Source: CAIRDP01 sp037141915
Lineage (GTDB): Bacteria; Bacteroidota; Bacteroidia; Bacteroidales; FEN-979
Direction of reading: 5' to 3'
Assembly (NCBI GenBank): GCA_037141915.1
Contig: JBAXBP010000139.1
Span: forward strand, 1-9,275
DNA: 9,275 nucleotides
Part shown: positions 1 to 6,242 of the stretch, one piece after another
Layout of the letters: each line of letters opens with the position of its first letter
Position numbering within the stretch: position 1 is the first letter of the stretch
Made by a program: the position numbers and the translations under genes
The notes under the pieces: model-generated
What the model was told of the DNA's origin: nothing
Seen by the model: the letters and a program-made list of their open reading frames with translations, nothing else
Database searches by the model: none

Positions 1-1704
1 ATTCGTACCATCCCAATACAGTGAATAATTCCCTTCGATGCAGTATTTTTTCACCAGGGTTTTTACATAGCACCCGCTCAGGTCATAAATTACAACTGCC
101 GCATCTGCAGCCTGCACAAGGTCGAATTCTATCGTAGTCCCGACCGAGAAAGGGTTAGGGTAATTCTGTTTCAGCTGATCAGACGGTGCGGTGGCGCTGC
201 CACCGGTTTCCTCGATTGCGGTAATATCATCGGGTGTCCAGTAATCGGGAGGATCACCGGTCATGGTTGGGCCGGGTGTAAGGTCATGTCCTGCCAGGGC
301 AGGATGGTCGGCTGCATAGCGGTAAACCCTGAAAACACCGTTATAAGTGGGATAATGATCGGTTTTAATTTTCTTGATCCCGTCGCGGGTCATGGGGTTG
401 ATATATTCCCAAAGGATAGCGGTGTCGGAGGGTGCAACCTCGAAGAAATGTCCGTCGTTCATTGAACAGATCAGTGTATTCCCGTTAGGAAGGCGCTCGG
501 CGCTTGAACCGATAGTACTATAAAAAGAAGTATTGTTCTTACTCGAATACATCCAGACGGTTTGTTTTGAAACATACTTCTTTTCTTTCATCAGGTTTGG
601 ATCAGGGGAGTTTACCTGGTTATAACCTGCATCCGGGGGGTTGACGAAATTGCCTGTGTTCACGCCGGCGGAATTCAGGTACGGGTTGATCTCGATGATA
701 TAGGACTGGGGTGTGAGTTCGAACAGGTTCTCGGCATTGCTGAAGATCAGGAAATGTCCCTCGCCGGGCAGCCCCGGCCTGATCCACTGTATGTCGTGCG
801 CCCCGCCCATCTGCTTATTCCCGGCAGTTGCCTTTTCCCAGTTATCCTCAACTGAAGGAGGATCCCCCTGGTCATATTTTGCAGGGTCGCCAAAGCGGTA
901 CTTGAAATCACCTGCCGTAGTCGCTGCAAGGGCGATGCTTGCAACGGGATCATTGGCGACGAAGGTGTTTCCATGGTCCACAACGTAAAATTCCCCGTGA
1001 ACCGAGTTGACCACGATCAGGTCAAGAGTCTGGTTATAATCGAGGGAGTTGCAATGCAGCCAGTCACTTTTAACATGATTGCCGCGGATGTTGAGGTTTA
1101 TCCTGCCCGGTGTATTGGCAATAACGCCGTAGGTTGATTTAGCCGGGTACATATCCTGGACCACATGGTCAAAGAACCACCATTCCCAGATCACGGTCCC
1201 AGCCCGGTTCACTTCAACAATGGCATCCATCTGGGAGCCTGTATAGTCATACTGAGCGTCGCATCCGGCATCGAGGCATTGCTGGGCCGTCAGGTCCTTA
1301 TTTGCTATAAAGATGAAAGTGGAATCTCCCAGCTTGGTATTGTAAATTTTTGCAAAATCATGATGCCCGTGGTAATTGCTGCGGCTCTCAGTGTATTGCC
1401 ATTTCACATTCCCGTTCCAGTCAAGTTCTTTCCATACATTTTGATTGCTGGGGTTGCCGCCCACTGCATCAAGCAGGGTCCCTGCCTCGGTAAAACGGGG
1501 ATTTGTGCCTAAGGCCCAGGTATGGATAACATGGCCTTCAAAATCTATTAGATAAGTGGTCCCTCTTGTGCCGAACAGGGTATAACCGGCATAGGTCCTT
1601 GTATGATCCCAATACCTGGTTTCGGTCTTTACCATGAAAGATTCCTGGGAAAGAAGTGAAACCGAAAAAAGGAGAAGTCCCGATAACAACAAAATCTTTT
1701 TCAT
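1..1704 (-). CDS. Arylsulfotransferase-like (ASST family) secreted protein with FlgD-like/T9SS tail, 3' end cut by window edge
   Basis: The frame is open from the ATG at 1704 to base 1, giving 568 residues; probably a few dozen are missing. Residues 1-21 are a signal peptide (MKKILLLSGLLLF..., cleavage likely LLS|QES). Residues about 30-470 carry the repeated strands of the arylsulfotransferase beta-propeller: HGHHDF (112-117), DWLHCNSLDYN (214-224), FYVVDHGNTF (239-248), GGAHDIQWI (300-308), ERLPNGNTLI (403-412) and VFRVYRY (458-464). Residues 513-568 (NYPNPFSVGTTIEFDL onward) are a FlgD-like Ig domain/T9SS sorting tail, so the protein is probably exported across the outer membrane. Known ASST enzymes move sulfate between phenols through a transiently sulfated His. 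H217 and H303 look like conserved active-site His, but I cannot identify the nucleophile, so the reaction is uncertain. It has its own promoter and looks monocistronic as far as visible. Family assignment is confident, catalytic activity is not. Confidence 0.88.
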   Translation of the reverse strand, partial: MKKILLLSGLLLFSVSLLSQESFMVKTETRYWDHTRTYAGYTLFGTRGTTYLIDFEGHVIHTWALGTNPRFTEAGTLLDAVGGNPSNQNVWKELDWNGNVKWQYTESRSNYHGHHDFAKIYNTKLGDSTFIFIANKDLTAQQCLDAGCDAQYDYTGSQMDAIVEVNRAGTVIWEWWFFDHVVQDMYPAKSTYGVIANTPGRINLNIRGNHVKSDWLHCNSLDYNQTLDLIVVNSVHGEFYVVDHGNTFVANDPVASIALAATTAGDFKYRFGDPAKYDQGDPPSVEDNWEKATAGNKQMGGAHDIQWIRPGLPGEGHFLIFSNAENLFELTPQSYIIEINPYLNSAGVNTGNFVNPPDAGYNQVNSPDPNLMKEKKYVSKQTVWMYSSKNNTSFYSTIGSSAERLPNGNTLICSMNDGHFFEVAPSDTAILWEYINPMTRDGIKKIKTDHYPTYNGVFRVYRYAADHPALAGHDLTPGPTMTGDPPDYWTPDDITAIEETGGSATAPSDQLKQNYPNPFSVGTTIEFDLVQAADAAVVIYDLSGCYVKTLVKKYCIEGNYSLYWDGTN

Positions 1705-1733
1705 AATCTGGTCTTTAAATTATATTGTTGCTC

Positions 1734-1765
1734 CAAATTTATTTTACAATATTAACAGGCGCAAA
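1734..1765 (-). promoter_or_regulatory. Bacteroidota-type promoter for the arylsulfotransferase-like gene
   Basis: Read on the minus strand, TTTG (1765-1762) is followed after exactly 20 bases by TAAATTTG (1741-1734). This is a full match to the Bacteroidota housekeeping consensus TTTG / TAnnTTTG. Initiation would fall near 1727, leaving a leader of roughly 20-25 bases before the ATG at 1704. The site lies in the 108-base gap behind the phosphoesterase gene, so the two secreted-protein genes can be transcribed separately. Confidence 0.7.
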
Positions 1766-1812
1766 AACAATCAATATACAGGCTGTTTTTATCTGCGGAA
1801 TGCTCTTTTTTC

Positions 1813-3450
1813 TCAGCGGCAGATAATTAGTTTTTTACTGATATCGTAATCCGAGGTATGAATCATTAAATAATACATTCCACTGCTGAACCTGCTCACA
1901 TCGATTGTATTTGAAGCGGAACTCAGCAATGGTTCTCCCAGCACGTTCAACAGGCGGATTAAATACTGCCCTGTCCCTTCCGGCAACAGAACATTTACCT
2001 TGTTACCGGCCGGGTTGGGATAAACCCGGATCAGGGCTCCCTGATCATGGTTCACAACTCCGTTCGGGCAGCTTCCTATGGTATAACTGAAAGGCACTTC
2101 CATGTTATGATGCGCGCCGCCAACGGTATCGGCCGGGAGGTAGGCTCTTACGAAATCCACAGTCACACAGGAAGAAGAAACCGTCACCCTCACATGGCCG
2201 GCTCCATCGTATTTGTCTCCTGAGTATGCGTCTCCGTTTGCAAGCATCCCTATATTATAGGTTGAATCGCAGGAGATCGGCACCTCGTTATAGGCGATCC
2301 CGTCGAGCACCTCGTGGGCATAGAGGTGGTCGTGCCCCTGGAAGAAGATGTTCACACCATTATCAATAAACAGCTGGTGTATTGGCTTTCCCCAGCCGGG
2401 TCGTTTATTGTCAAAATTATAGGTTGTTCCATCGGCTTCATAACCACCCCATTCAAAATACCTTGCAGTACTGATGCCTCCCCGGCCCTGGCCACGGGTG
2501 TGGTGAGCAAATACAAATTTGAATTTTGCATTGGAATTTTCGAGGGTGTTCTTAAGCCAGGTGTACTGAGGGAAACCAAGTGACCAGTTCCAGTTCTTAG
2601 GTTTTGGGGTGGTATCGCATTCGTTGCGGTATACATCCAGGACAACGAACAAGGCGTTTCCCCAGGTCCAGGAATAATAATTTTCGGGATTCCCTATGCC
2701 GTAAGGTTCGTTGTCGGTATTCCCGCTGTAGAAACTGTTCGGGTAGGGATTGGGATAATAAAATTTGCGCCATTGAGTGGCCCAGATGGCAAGATTATCG
2801 GGAGGGGTCTGGGCCATGTAATAATCGTTCTCGCCTTCGTGGTTCCCCAGGCATACATAAAAGGGAACTGAATGACAGATCTCCCCGAGCAGGGGTCTGT
2901 AATCCAGATGCAGTGCGTCCAGGTCATTCGAGGTAATGGTGGTGGGATTATGATCGTCGCCGAAAATATCCCCCAGGTCGATCATGAAATCGGGATTATC
3001 TTTTGCCTGGTTGGCAAGGCAGATCTGGTAAAGGCTCTTCACCCCCTTTTTGTCATAAAGATGGTCATCGGCTTCAAGGGTAAAAGTAAACGTGCTGTTC
3101 TGGCTTCTCTGGGTATGAAAGCTGTATTCAGGGCTTGCCTGGAAAGAACCGCTGGTTCCGCCTGCCCTGTACCTAGTCCTGTAGTAATACCTGGTATCGG
3201 GTGCCAGTCCTGTCAGATCGGCTTCAAGGGGAGTGTTCTTTGAAGCGGCCTGCGCTGTTGTTGACGAGACGTAGCTGCCTGGAAGCGTCCCGTATTCCCA
3301 GTAAACTTCAGCCTGCTGATCAAACAGAATGCTGATGGTAACTGAGGATTCCGTCGGACGGCCTAAAATGATATTATAGTTCTGGGAGGATGAAGAAACT
3401 GGTAAAAGAAGTGAACATAGCATTACTGCTAACAGGGTTGTTTTTCGCAT
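1813..3450 (-). CDS. Secreted calcineurin-like metallophosphoesterase with phosphatase-type N-domain and T9SS tail
   Basis: This is a 545-residue exported phosphohydrolase. I start at 3450 because it gives a clean signal peptide (MRKTTLLAVMLCSLLLP, cleavage likely SSS|QNY). An in-frame ATG at 3489 would add 13 residues ahead of it. Residues about 25-110 form a fibronectin-III-like domain as in purple acid phosphatases. The metallophosphatase core follows with every metal-ligand motif: D128-x-H130, G-D161, G-N203-H204-E, H316/H317, and G-H373-D-H375. The Tyr of classical purple acid phosphatases (GDxxY) is missing, since motif II reads GDIFGDD, so a generic di-metal phosphomonoesterase or phosphodiesterase is likelier. 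Residues about 475-545 (VYPNPAGNKVNV ... KKLIICR) are a type A T9SS tail, predicting surface anchoring or release. It follows the two-component genes by 144 bases. Substrate unknown; fold and export are confident. Confidence 0.93.
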   Translation of the reverse strand: MRKTTLLAVMLCSLLLPVSSSSQNYNIILGRPTESSVTISILFDQQAEVYWEYGTLPGSYVSSTTAQAASKNTPLEADLTGLAPDTRYYYRTRYRAGGTSGSFQASPEYSFHTQRSQNSTFTFTLEADDHLYDKKGVKSLYQICLANQAKDNPDFMIDLGDIFGDDHNPTTITSNDLDALHLDYRPLLGEICHSVPFYVCLGNHEGENDYYMAQTPPDNLAIWATQWRKFYYPNPYPNSFYSGNTDNEPYGIGNPENYYSWTWGNALFVVLDVYRNECDTTPKPKNWNWSLGFPQYTWLKNTLENSNAKFKFVFAHHTRGQGRGGISTARYFEWGGYEADGTTYNFDNKRPGWGKPIHQLFIDNGVNIFFQGHDHLYAHEVLDGIAYNEVPISCDSTYNIGMLANGDAYSGDKYDGAGHVRVTVSSSCVTVDFVRAYLPADTVGGAHHNMEVPFSYTIGSCPNGVVNHDQGALIRVYPNPAGNKVNVLLPEGTGQYLIRLLNVLGEPLLSSASNTIDVSRFSSGMYYLMIHTSDYDISKKLIICR

Positions 3451-3500
3451 AGGCAGAAATAATGTGAGATGAATTTTAGAGTTATACACAGATTTTTAGG

Positions 3501-3526
3501 TTTACCCTGATAATTTACCTGAGTAA
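3501..3526 (-). repeat. Two abutting imperfect 13-base repeats upstream of the phosphoesterase gene
   Basis: On the minus strand TTACTCAGGTAAA (3526-3514) is followed directly by TTATCAGGGTAAA (3513-3501), matching at 9 of 13 positions. The first copy also contains an inverted pair, TTTAC/GTAAA. The pair sits 51-76 bases upstream of the phosphoesterase ATG, where an activator or repressor site could lie. I found no good TAnnTTTG element in this gap. The region is AT-rich, so chance is a real alternative. Confidence 0.3.
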
Positions 3527-3594
3527 AACGCCTGCAATGATTCCTTTCCTGTTTTATCAGGCTTTTCCCAAAGACCCCTAAACATCTAATTTGC

Positions 3595-4311
3595 TCAGGC
3601 CAGGAAATTTTTGTCGATGTAGTTCTGGAACTTGCTTTTGTACTGCTCGCTTACCGGGATGTAAACGCTTCCGTCGAAGATGATCCTGTTCCTTTCGATT
3701 ACGGAGATCTTTGAAAGGTTGATGATGTATGAACGATGTACCCTCATGAAACGCTCATCGGGCAGCTGTTCTTCGATAGCTTTCATGCTCAGCTGTGTCA
3801 TCACCGGTTTTGAGCTGAGCAGGTGGATGCGGATATACTCGCTCATGGCCTCGATATACTTGATGTCGTCAAAATTGATCCTGAGGATCTTGTATTCAGA
3901 TTTGATAAAAAGGAAATCCTTGTTACTGGTTATTTCCGAAGGTTTCTGCTGAAGGGCATCGAACCATGCTTTAGCCTTGTTCGCTGATTTCAGGAAATCC
4001 TTGTAACTGACCGGTTTCAGCAGGTAATCGATGGCATCGACCCGGAAACCTTCCAGCGCGTACTCTCCATAGGCCGTCACAAAAACAACTATTGGAGGAT
4101 TTTCAAGGTTCTTCACGAATTCCATTCCATTGAGATCGGGCATGTTGATGTCGACGAACATGAGATCAACAGCTGTATTTTCAATTAGTTCAATGGCCTG
4201 CAAAGCGCTTTCACATAATCCCTGGAGATCCAGGAATGGCGTTGACTTTATGTAACCGGCAATCTGTTGCAATGCCAGTGGTTCGTCATCTATTGCGATG
4301 CACCGGATCAT
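3595..4311 (-). CDS. LytTR-family response regulator
   Basis: This 238-residue cytoplasmic transcription regulator has the usual length for LytR/AlgR/AgrA-type proteins. Residues 1-120 are a receiver domain: acidic pair D8/D9 in IAIDDEP, phospho-acceptor D54 in FVDINMPDLNG, T79 in FVTAYGEYA, and K99-P100 in YLLKPV. Residues about 131-236 are a LytTR DNA-binding domain with the family signatures FLFIKSEYKILRI, IKYIEAMSEYIRI and FMRVHRSYIINLSKI. Its ATG (4311-4309) overlaps the kinase stop codon as ATGA, implying translational coupling and a cognate pair. LytTR proteins usually bind two direct repeats about two helical turns apart; the repeats at 7743-7771 fit that geometry and could be its own operator (inference). 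All key residues are present and nothing suggests degeneration. Confidence 0.96.
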   Translation of the reverse strand: MIRCIAIDDEPLALQQIAGYIKSTPFLDLQGLCESALQAIELIENTAVDLMFVDINMPDLNGMEFVKNLENPPIVVFVTAYGEYALEGFRVDAIDYLLKPVSYKDFLKSANKAKAWFDALQQKPSEITSNKDFLFIKSEYKILRINFDDIKYIEAMSEYIRIHLLSSKPVMTQLSMKAIEEQLPDERFMRVHRSYIINLSKISVIERNRIIFDGSVYIPVSEQYKSKFQNYIDKNFLA

Positions 4312-5516
4312 AGTGGAACGGATAAGTTTACAGTAAATAAATCCTCATTATCGATAATATCCAGGTGGTATTTGTCACCATACAGCAAATCGAGGCGTTT
4401 ACGTGTATTTTCAATGCCAATGCCTGAAAATTCGACGATCTGCCTGTTGTCATTCTTGCTGTTTTTTACAGTGAACAGAAGACGTTCCTGCCCAGGGATC
4501 AGGTCAATGGTGATAAACGATTCATTCTTATAGCTGATCCCGTGTTTAAATGCATTTTCGATAAAGGAAGTAAACAGGAAAGGAGGTAAGGATGCATCGG
4601 GGACAACAGTTGGCATGTTCAGGGTAATTCTGACTTTCTCGCTGAACCTGAGCTTCATCAGGTTAATATAGCTTTCGAGAAATTCCACTTCTTTTTTTAG
4701 TGTAGTTTTCTCGGTTTCGGTCTCGTAAAGAAGGTATCTCATCATTTTCGACAGCTTGATGATAGCTTCTTTGGCCTCTTCAGTATTTGTATCAACAAGG
4801 GCATGGATATTATTCAGTGTATTCATGAAGAAGTGAGGGCTGACCTGGGTCCGCAGCAGTGTCAGTTGGGTGGCCACATTTTCTTTTTCCAGTCTCACTT
4901 TTTCGTTTTCCGCGCCTATCCATCGGAGGCCCGAAAGCAAACCGGTATCGAATCCGACGATAAGAACCGAGAATATTAAAAAATTGGCAAAAGGAGGTAC
5001 TGGTCGGGGTTGCCGTCCGCCCTGTTGCCCCTGCCTTCCATTATCATTGGCCCGGGCGGGCCTGTTGTCATTTACAGCCTGGTCTGGCCTTGGCGGCCTG
5101 CCCTCATCAGCAGCCTGATCGGGAGGAGGTGGCCTTCCCGGTTCTCCGGCCCTTTCGGGAGGCGGATTTTGCCGGGGGCCCGGGTTCTTCAATTCAACTT
5201 GCATGGCAGGAGGATACTGTTTGATCTTTGTGTCATAGAAATATGAACCAACAGCAAGAAGGAGGATCACTCCCAGGACAGAAAAAATAAACAGCAAGGG
5301 TTTTCCCCTGAAAAGCAATCCGGGCACGAAAATAAAACGATTGACCAGGAACAGGACCGAAAGGGGAACCAGGATCTCAAGCTGGTTCAGCACGCTGCCA
5401 AACAAGGGTTTGTTGTTGTCCTCCCTGAAAAGAACAGGTGTCATAAGCAGGACCATCCATACAAAGATGATCAACGCCAGCTCAGCATATTTAATGGTCC
5501 TGCTTCGGATATTCAT
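4308..5516 (-). CDS. LytS-type sensor histidine kinase (His_kinase/HATPase) with Pro-rich periplasmic repeat loop
   Basis: From the ATG at 5516 this is a 402-residue inner-membrane sensor kinase. An in-frame GTG at 5549 would add 11 charged residues, which I consider less likely. Hydrophobic segments lie at about 10-29, 44-65, 73-94 and 176-198. With a basic N-terminus inside, the 95-175 loop faces the periplasm; it is rich in Pro, Arg, Asp and Gln and contains a 12-residue repeat. After a short helical linker comes the His_kinase motif LRTQVSPHFFMNTLNNIHAL with phospho-acceptor H228. Next is a compact HATPase with N-box PPFLFTSFIENAFKHG (N321) and G-box FSGIGIENTRKRLDLLYG. It should phosphorylate the regulator encoded just downstream, with which it overlaps by 4 bases. 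It starts 48 bases after the Spy-like gene. The loop has no recognisable sensor fold; the kinase assignment is firm, the signal unknown. Confidence 0.95.
   Translation of the reverse strand: MNIRSRTIKYAELALIIFVWMVLLMTPVLFREDNNKPLFGSVLNQLEILVPLSVLFLVNRFIFVPGLLFRGKPLLFIFSVLGVILLLAVGSYFYDTKIKQYPPAMQVELKNPGPRQNPPPERAGEPGRPPPPDQAADEGRPPRPDQAVNDNRPARANDNGRQGQQGGRQPRPVPPFANFLIFSVLIVGFDTGLLSGLRWIGAENEKVRLEKENVATQLTLLRTQVSPHFFMNTLNNIHALVDTNTEEAKEAIIKLSKMMRYLLYETETEKTTLKKEVEFLESYINLMKLRFSEKVRITLNMPTVVPDASLPPFLFTSFIENAFKHGISYKNESFITIDLIPGQERLLFTVKNSKNDNRQIVEFSGIGIENTRKRLDLLYGDKYHLDIIDNEDLFTVNLSVPL
5040..5138 (-). repeat. 36-base (12-residue) tandem repeat in the kinase periplasmic loop
   Basis: Three head-to-tail units are visible on the minus strand: GRPPPPDQAADE (5138-5103), GRPPRPDQAVND (5102-5067), and a degenerate, shortened NRPARANDN (5066-5040). 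The first two share 8 of 12 residues, and their DNA is also similar, which suggests expansion by slippage or unequal exchange. The repeats lie in the segment predicted to face the periplasm, so unit number could vary between strains and alter loop length. Confidence 0.72.
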
Positions 5517-5564
5517 CCTGTCACGCTTATGTTTTCCCCGGGTTTCCACAACAAAGATATTTTA

Positions 5565-6230
5565 TTATTTCTGTTTAGACCCTTGTTCATTCCCTCCCTG
5601 GGGGTGGTTGGCCCTTTCCAGGTCCTGGTATTTTTTATACTGATCGGCAGTGAGTACCTGCCTGATCTTATCATCTCTTTTCTGCCTGAGGGGTTCAACC
5701 TTCGACTTGTCTGGCGGTCCTGATGCATTACCCTGGGTTTTCATCAGGGTCTCCGTATCAGCATAAAAATCCTTGTAAGCTTTTGTCACCACCTCGTTTT
5801 GGGAAGCATTTAGCCCGAGAGGTTTGATCACATTGGCTTCGGTGTTTTTCATTCTTTCTTCTGCTGAGGGCGGATTTTGTTTTCCCTGGTTCCCGGCATC
5901 GGGAGGAGGTGCAAGGGATTTCAGCTTCTCAGGATCGAAGCCGGCAGCCCTGATGGCATCGCCGGTTTCAGGACCCGCATGAATCCCGGCCTGTTTGAAC
6001 TGTTCCATAATAGCTTTGGCATCAGCGGCAGTAAGAGTGGAGGCATTATACTTCGACAGGATCTTTTTGATCGTTGAAGCCTGTTCGGATGTGACTGTCT
6101 TAGCCTGCTGCTGAGGCTTCTGAGAAGGATTCTGTTTATCCTGGCAGAAAGTACCTGCCGGGAGAAGCAGTATCATAATAATGCCAATTAAAATGGCTTG
6201 CTGTTTGACTTTTGAACTCAAGGTTTTCAT
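5565..6230 (-). CDS. Periplasmic Spy/CpxP-like LTxxQ-motif protein with Pro/Gln-rich linkers
   Basis: The product has 221 residues. Residues 1-29 are a signal peptide (hydrophobic core ILIGIIMILLLPAG, cleavage likely TFC|QDK). There follows a Gln/Lys-rich stretch (30-45), a helical segment of no family I can name (46-106, VTSEQASTIKKILSKYNAST ... FDPEKLKSL), and a Pro-rich linker (107-123, APPPDAGNQGKQNPP). The C-terminal helical half has LNASQ at 140-144 and LTADQ at 193-197. Two LTxxQ-type motifs about 50 residues apart mark the Spy/CpxP/ZraP class, whose known members are periplasmic chaperones or modulators of envelope-stress two-component systems. The hydrophilic tail ends in GGNEQGSKQK. 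It lies 12 bases after the larger LTxxQ protein gene and 48 bases before the kinase ATG, in one operon. The Spy-like call rests on motifs and helical character; a role as kinase partner is inference. Confidence 0.78.
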   Translation of the reverse strand: MKTLSSKVKQQAILIGIIMILLLPAGTFCQDKQNPSQKPQQQAKTVTSEQASTIKKILSKYNASTLTAADAKAIMEQFKQAGIHAGPETGDAIRAAGFDPEKLKSLAPPPDAGNQGKQNPPSAEERMKNTEANVIKPLGLNASQNEVVTKAYKDFYADTETLMKTQGNASGPPDKSKVEPLRQKRDDKIRQVLTADQYKKYQDLERANHPQGGNEQGSKQK

Positions 6231-6242
6231 AATGCTGTTTAA

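Noticed and set aside
713..988. Open frame on the plus strand inside the arylsulfotransferase-like gene (similarly 1165-1512)
   Set aside because: It lies wholly opposite a well-conserved coding frame, has no family signature, and is explained by codon bias of the minus-strand gene.
2314..3243. Several open frames on both strands inside the phosphoesterase gene
   Set aside because: The minus-strand phosphoesterase frame contains all expected motifs through this stretch. The others look like out-of-frame shadows with unnatural composition.
3548..3561. Inverted repeat CCTG-TTTTAT-CAGG between the regulator and phosphoesterase genes
   Set aside because: The stem is only 4 bases and no T-run follows in the direction of transcription, so I do not call it a terminator.
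4870..5246. Plus-strand frames opposite the Pro-rich loop of the kinase
   Set aside because: They are produced by the GC-rich repeat sequence read on the other strand. They have no plausible protein features or start context.
5517..5549. GTG at 5549 as the kinase start
   Set aside because: It would add only 11 charged residues before the ATG at 5516, which already gives a basic N-terminus followed directly by the first membrane helix. It cannot be fully excluded.
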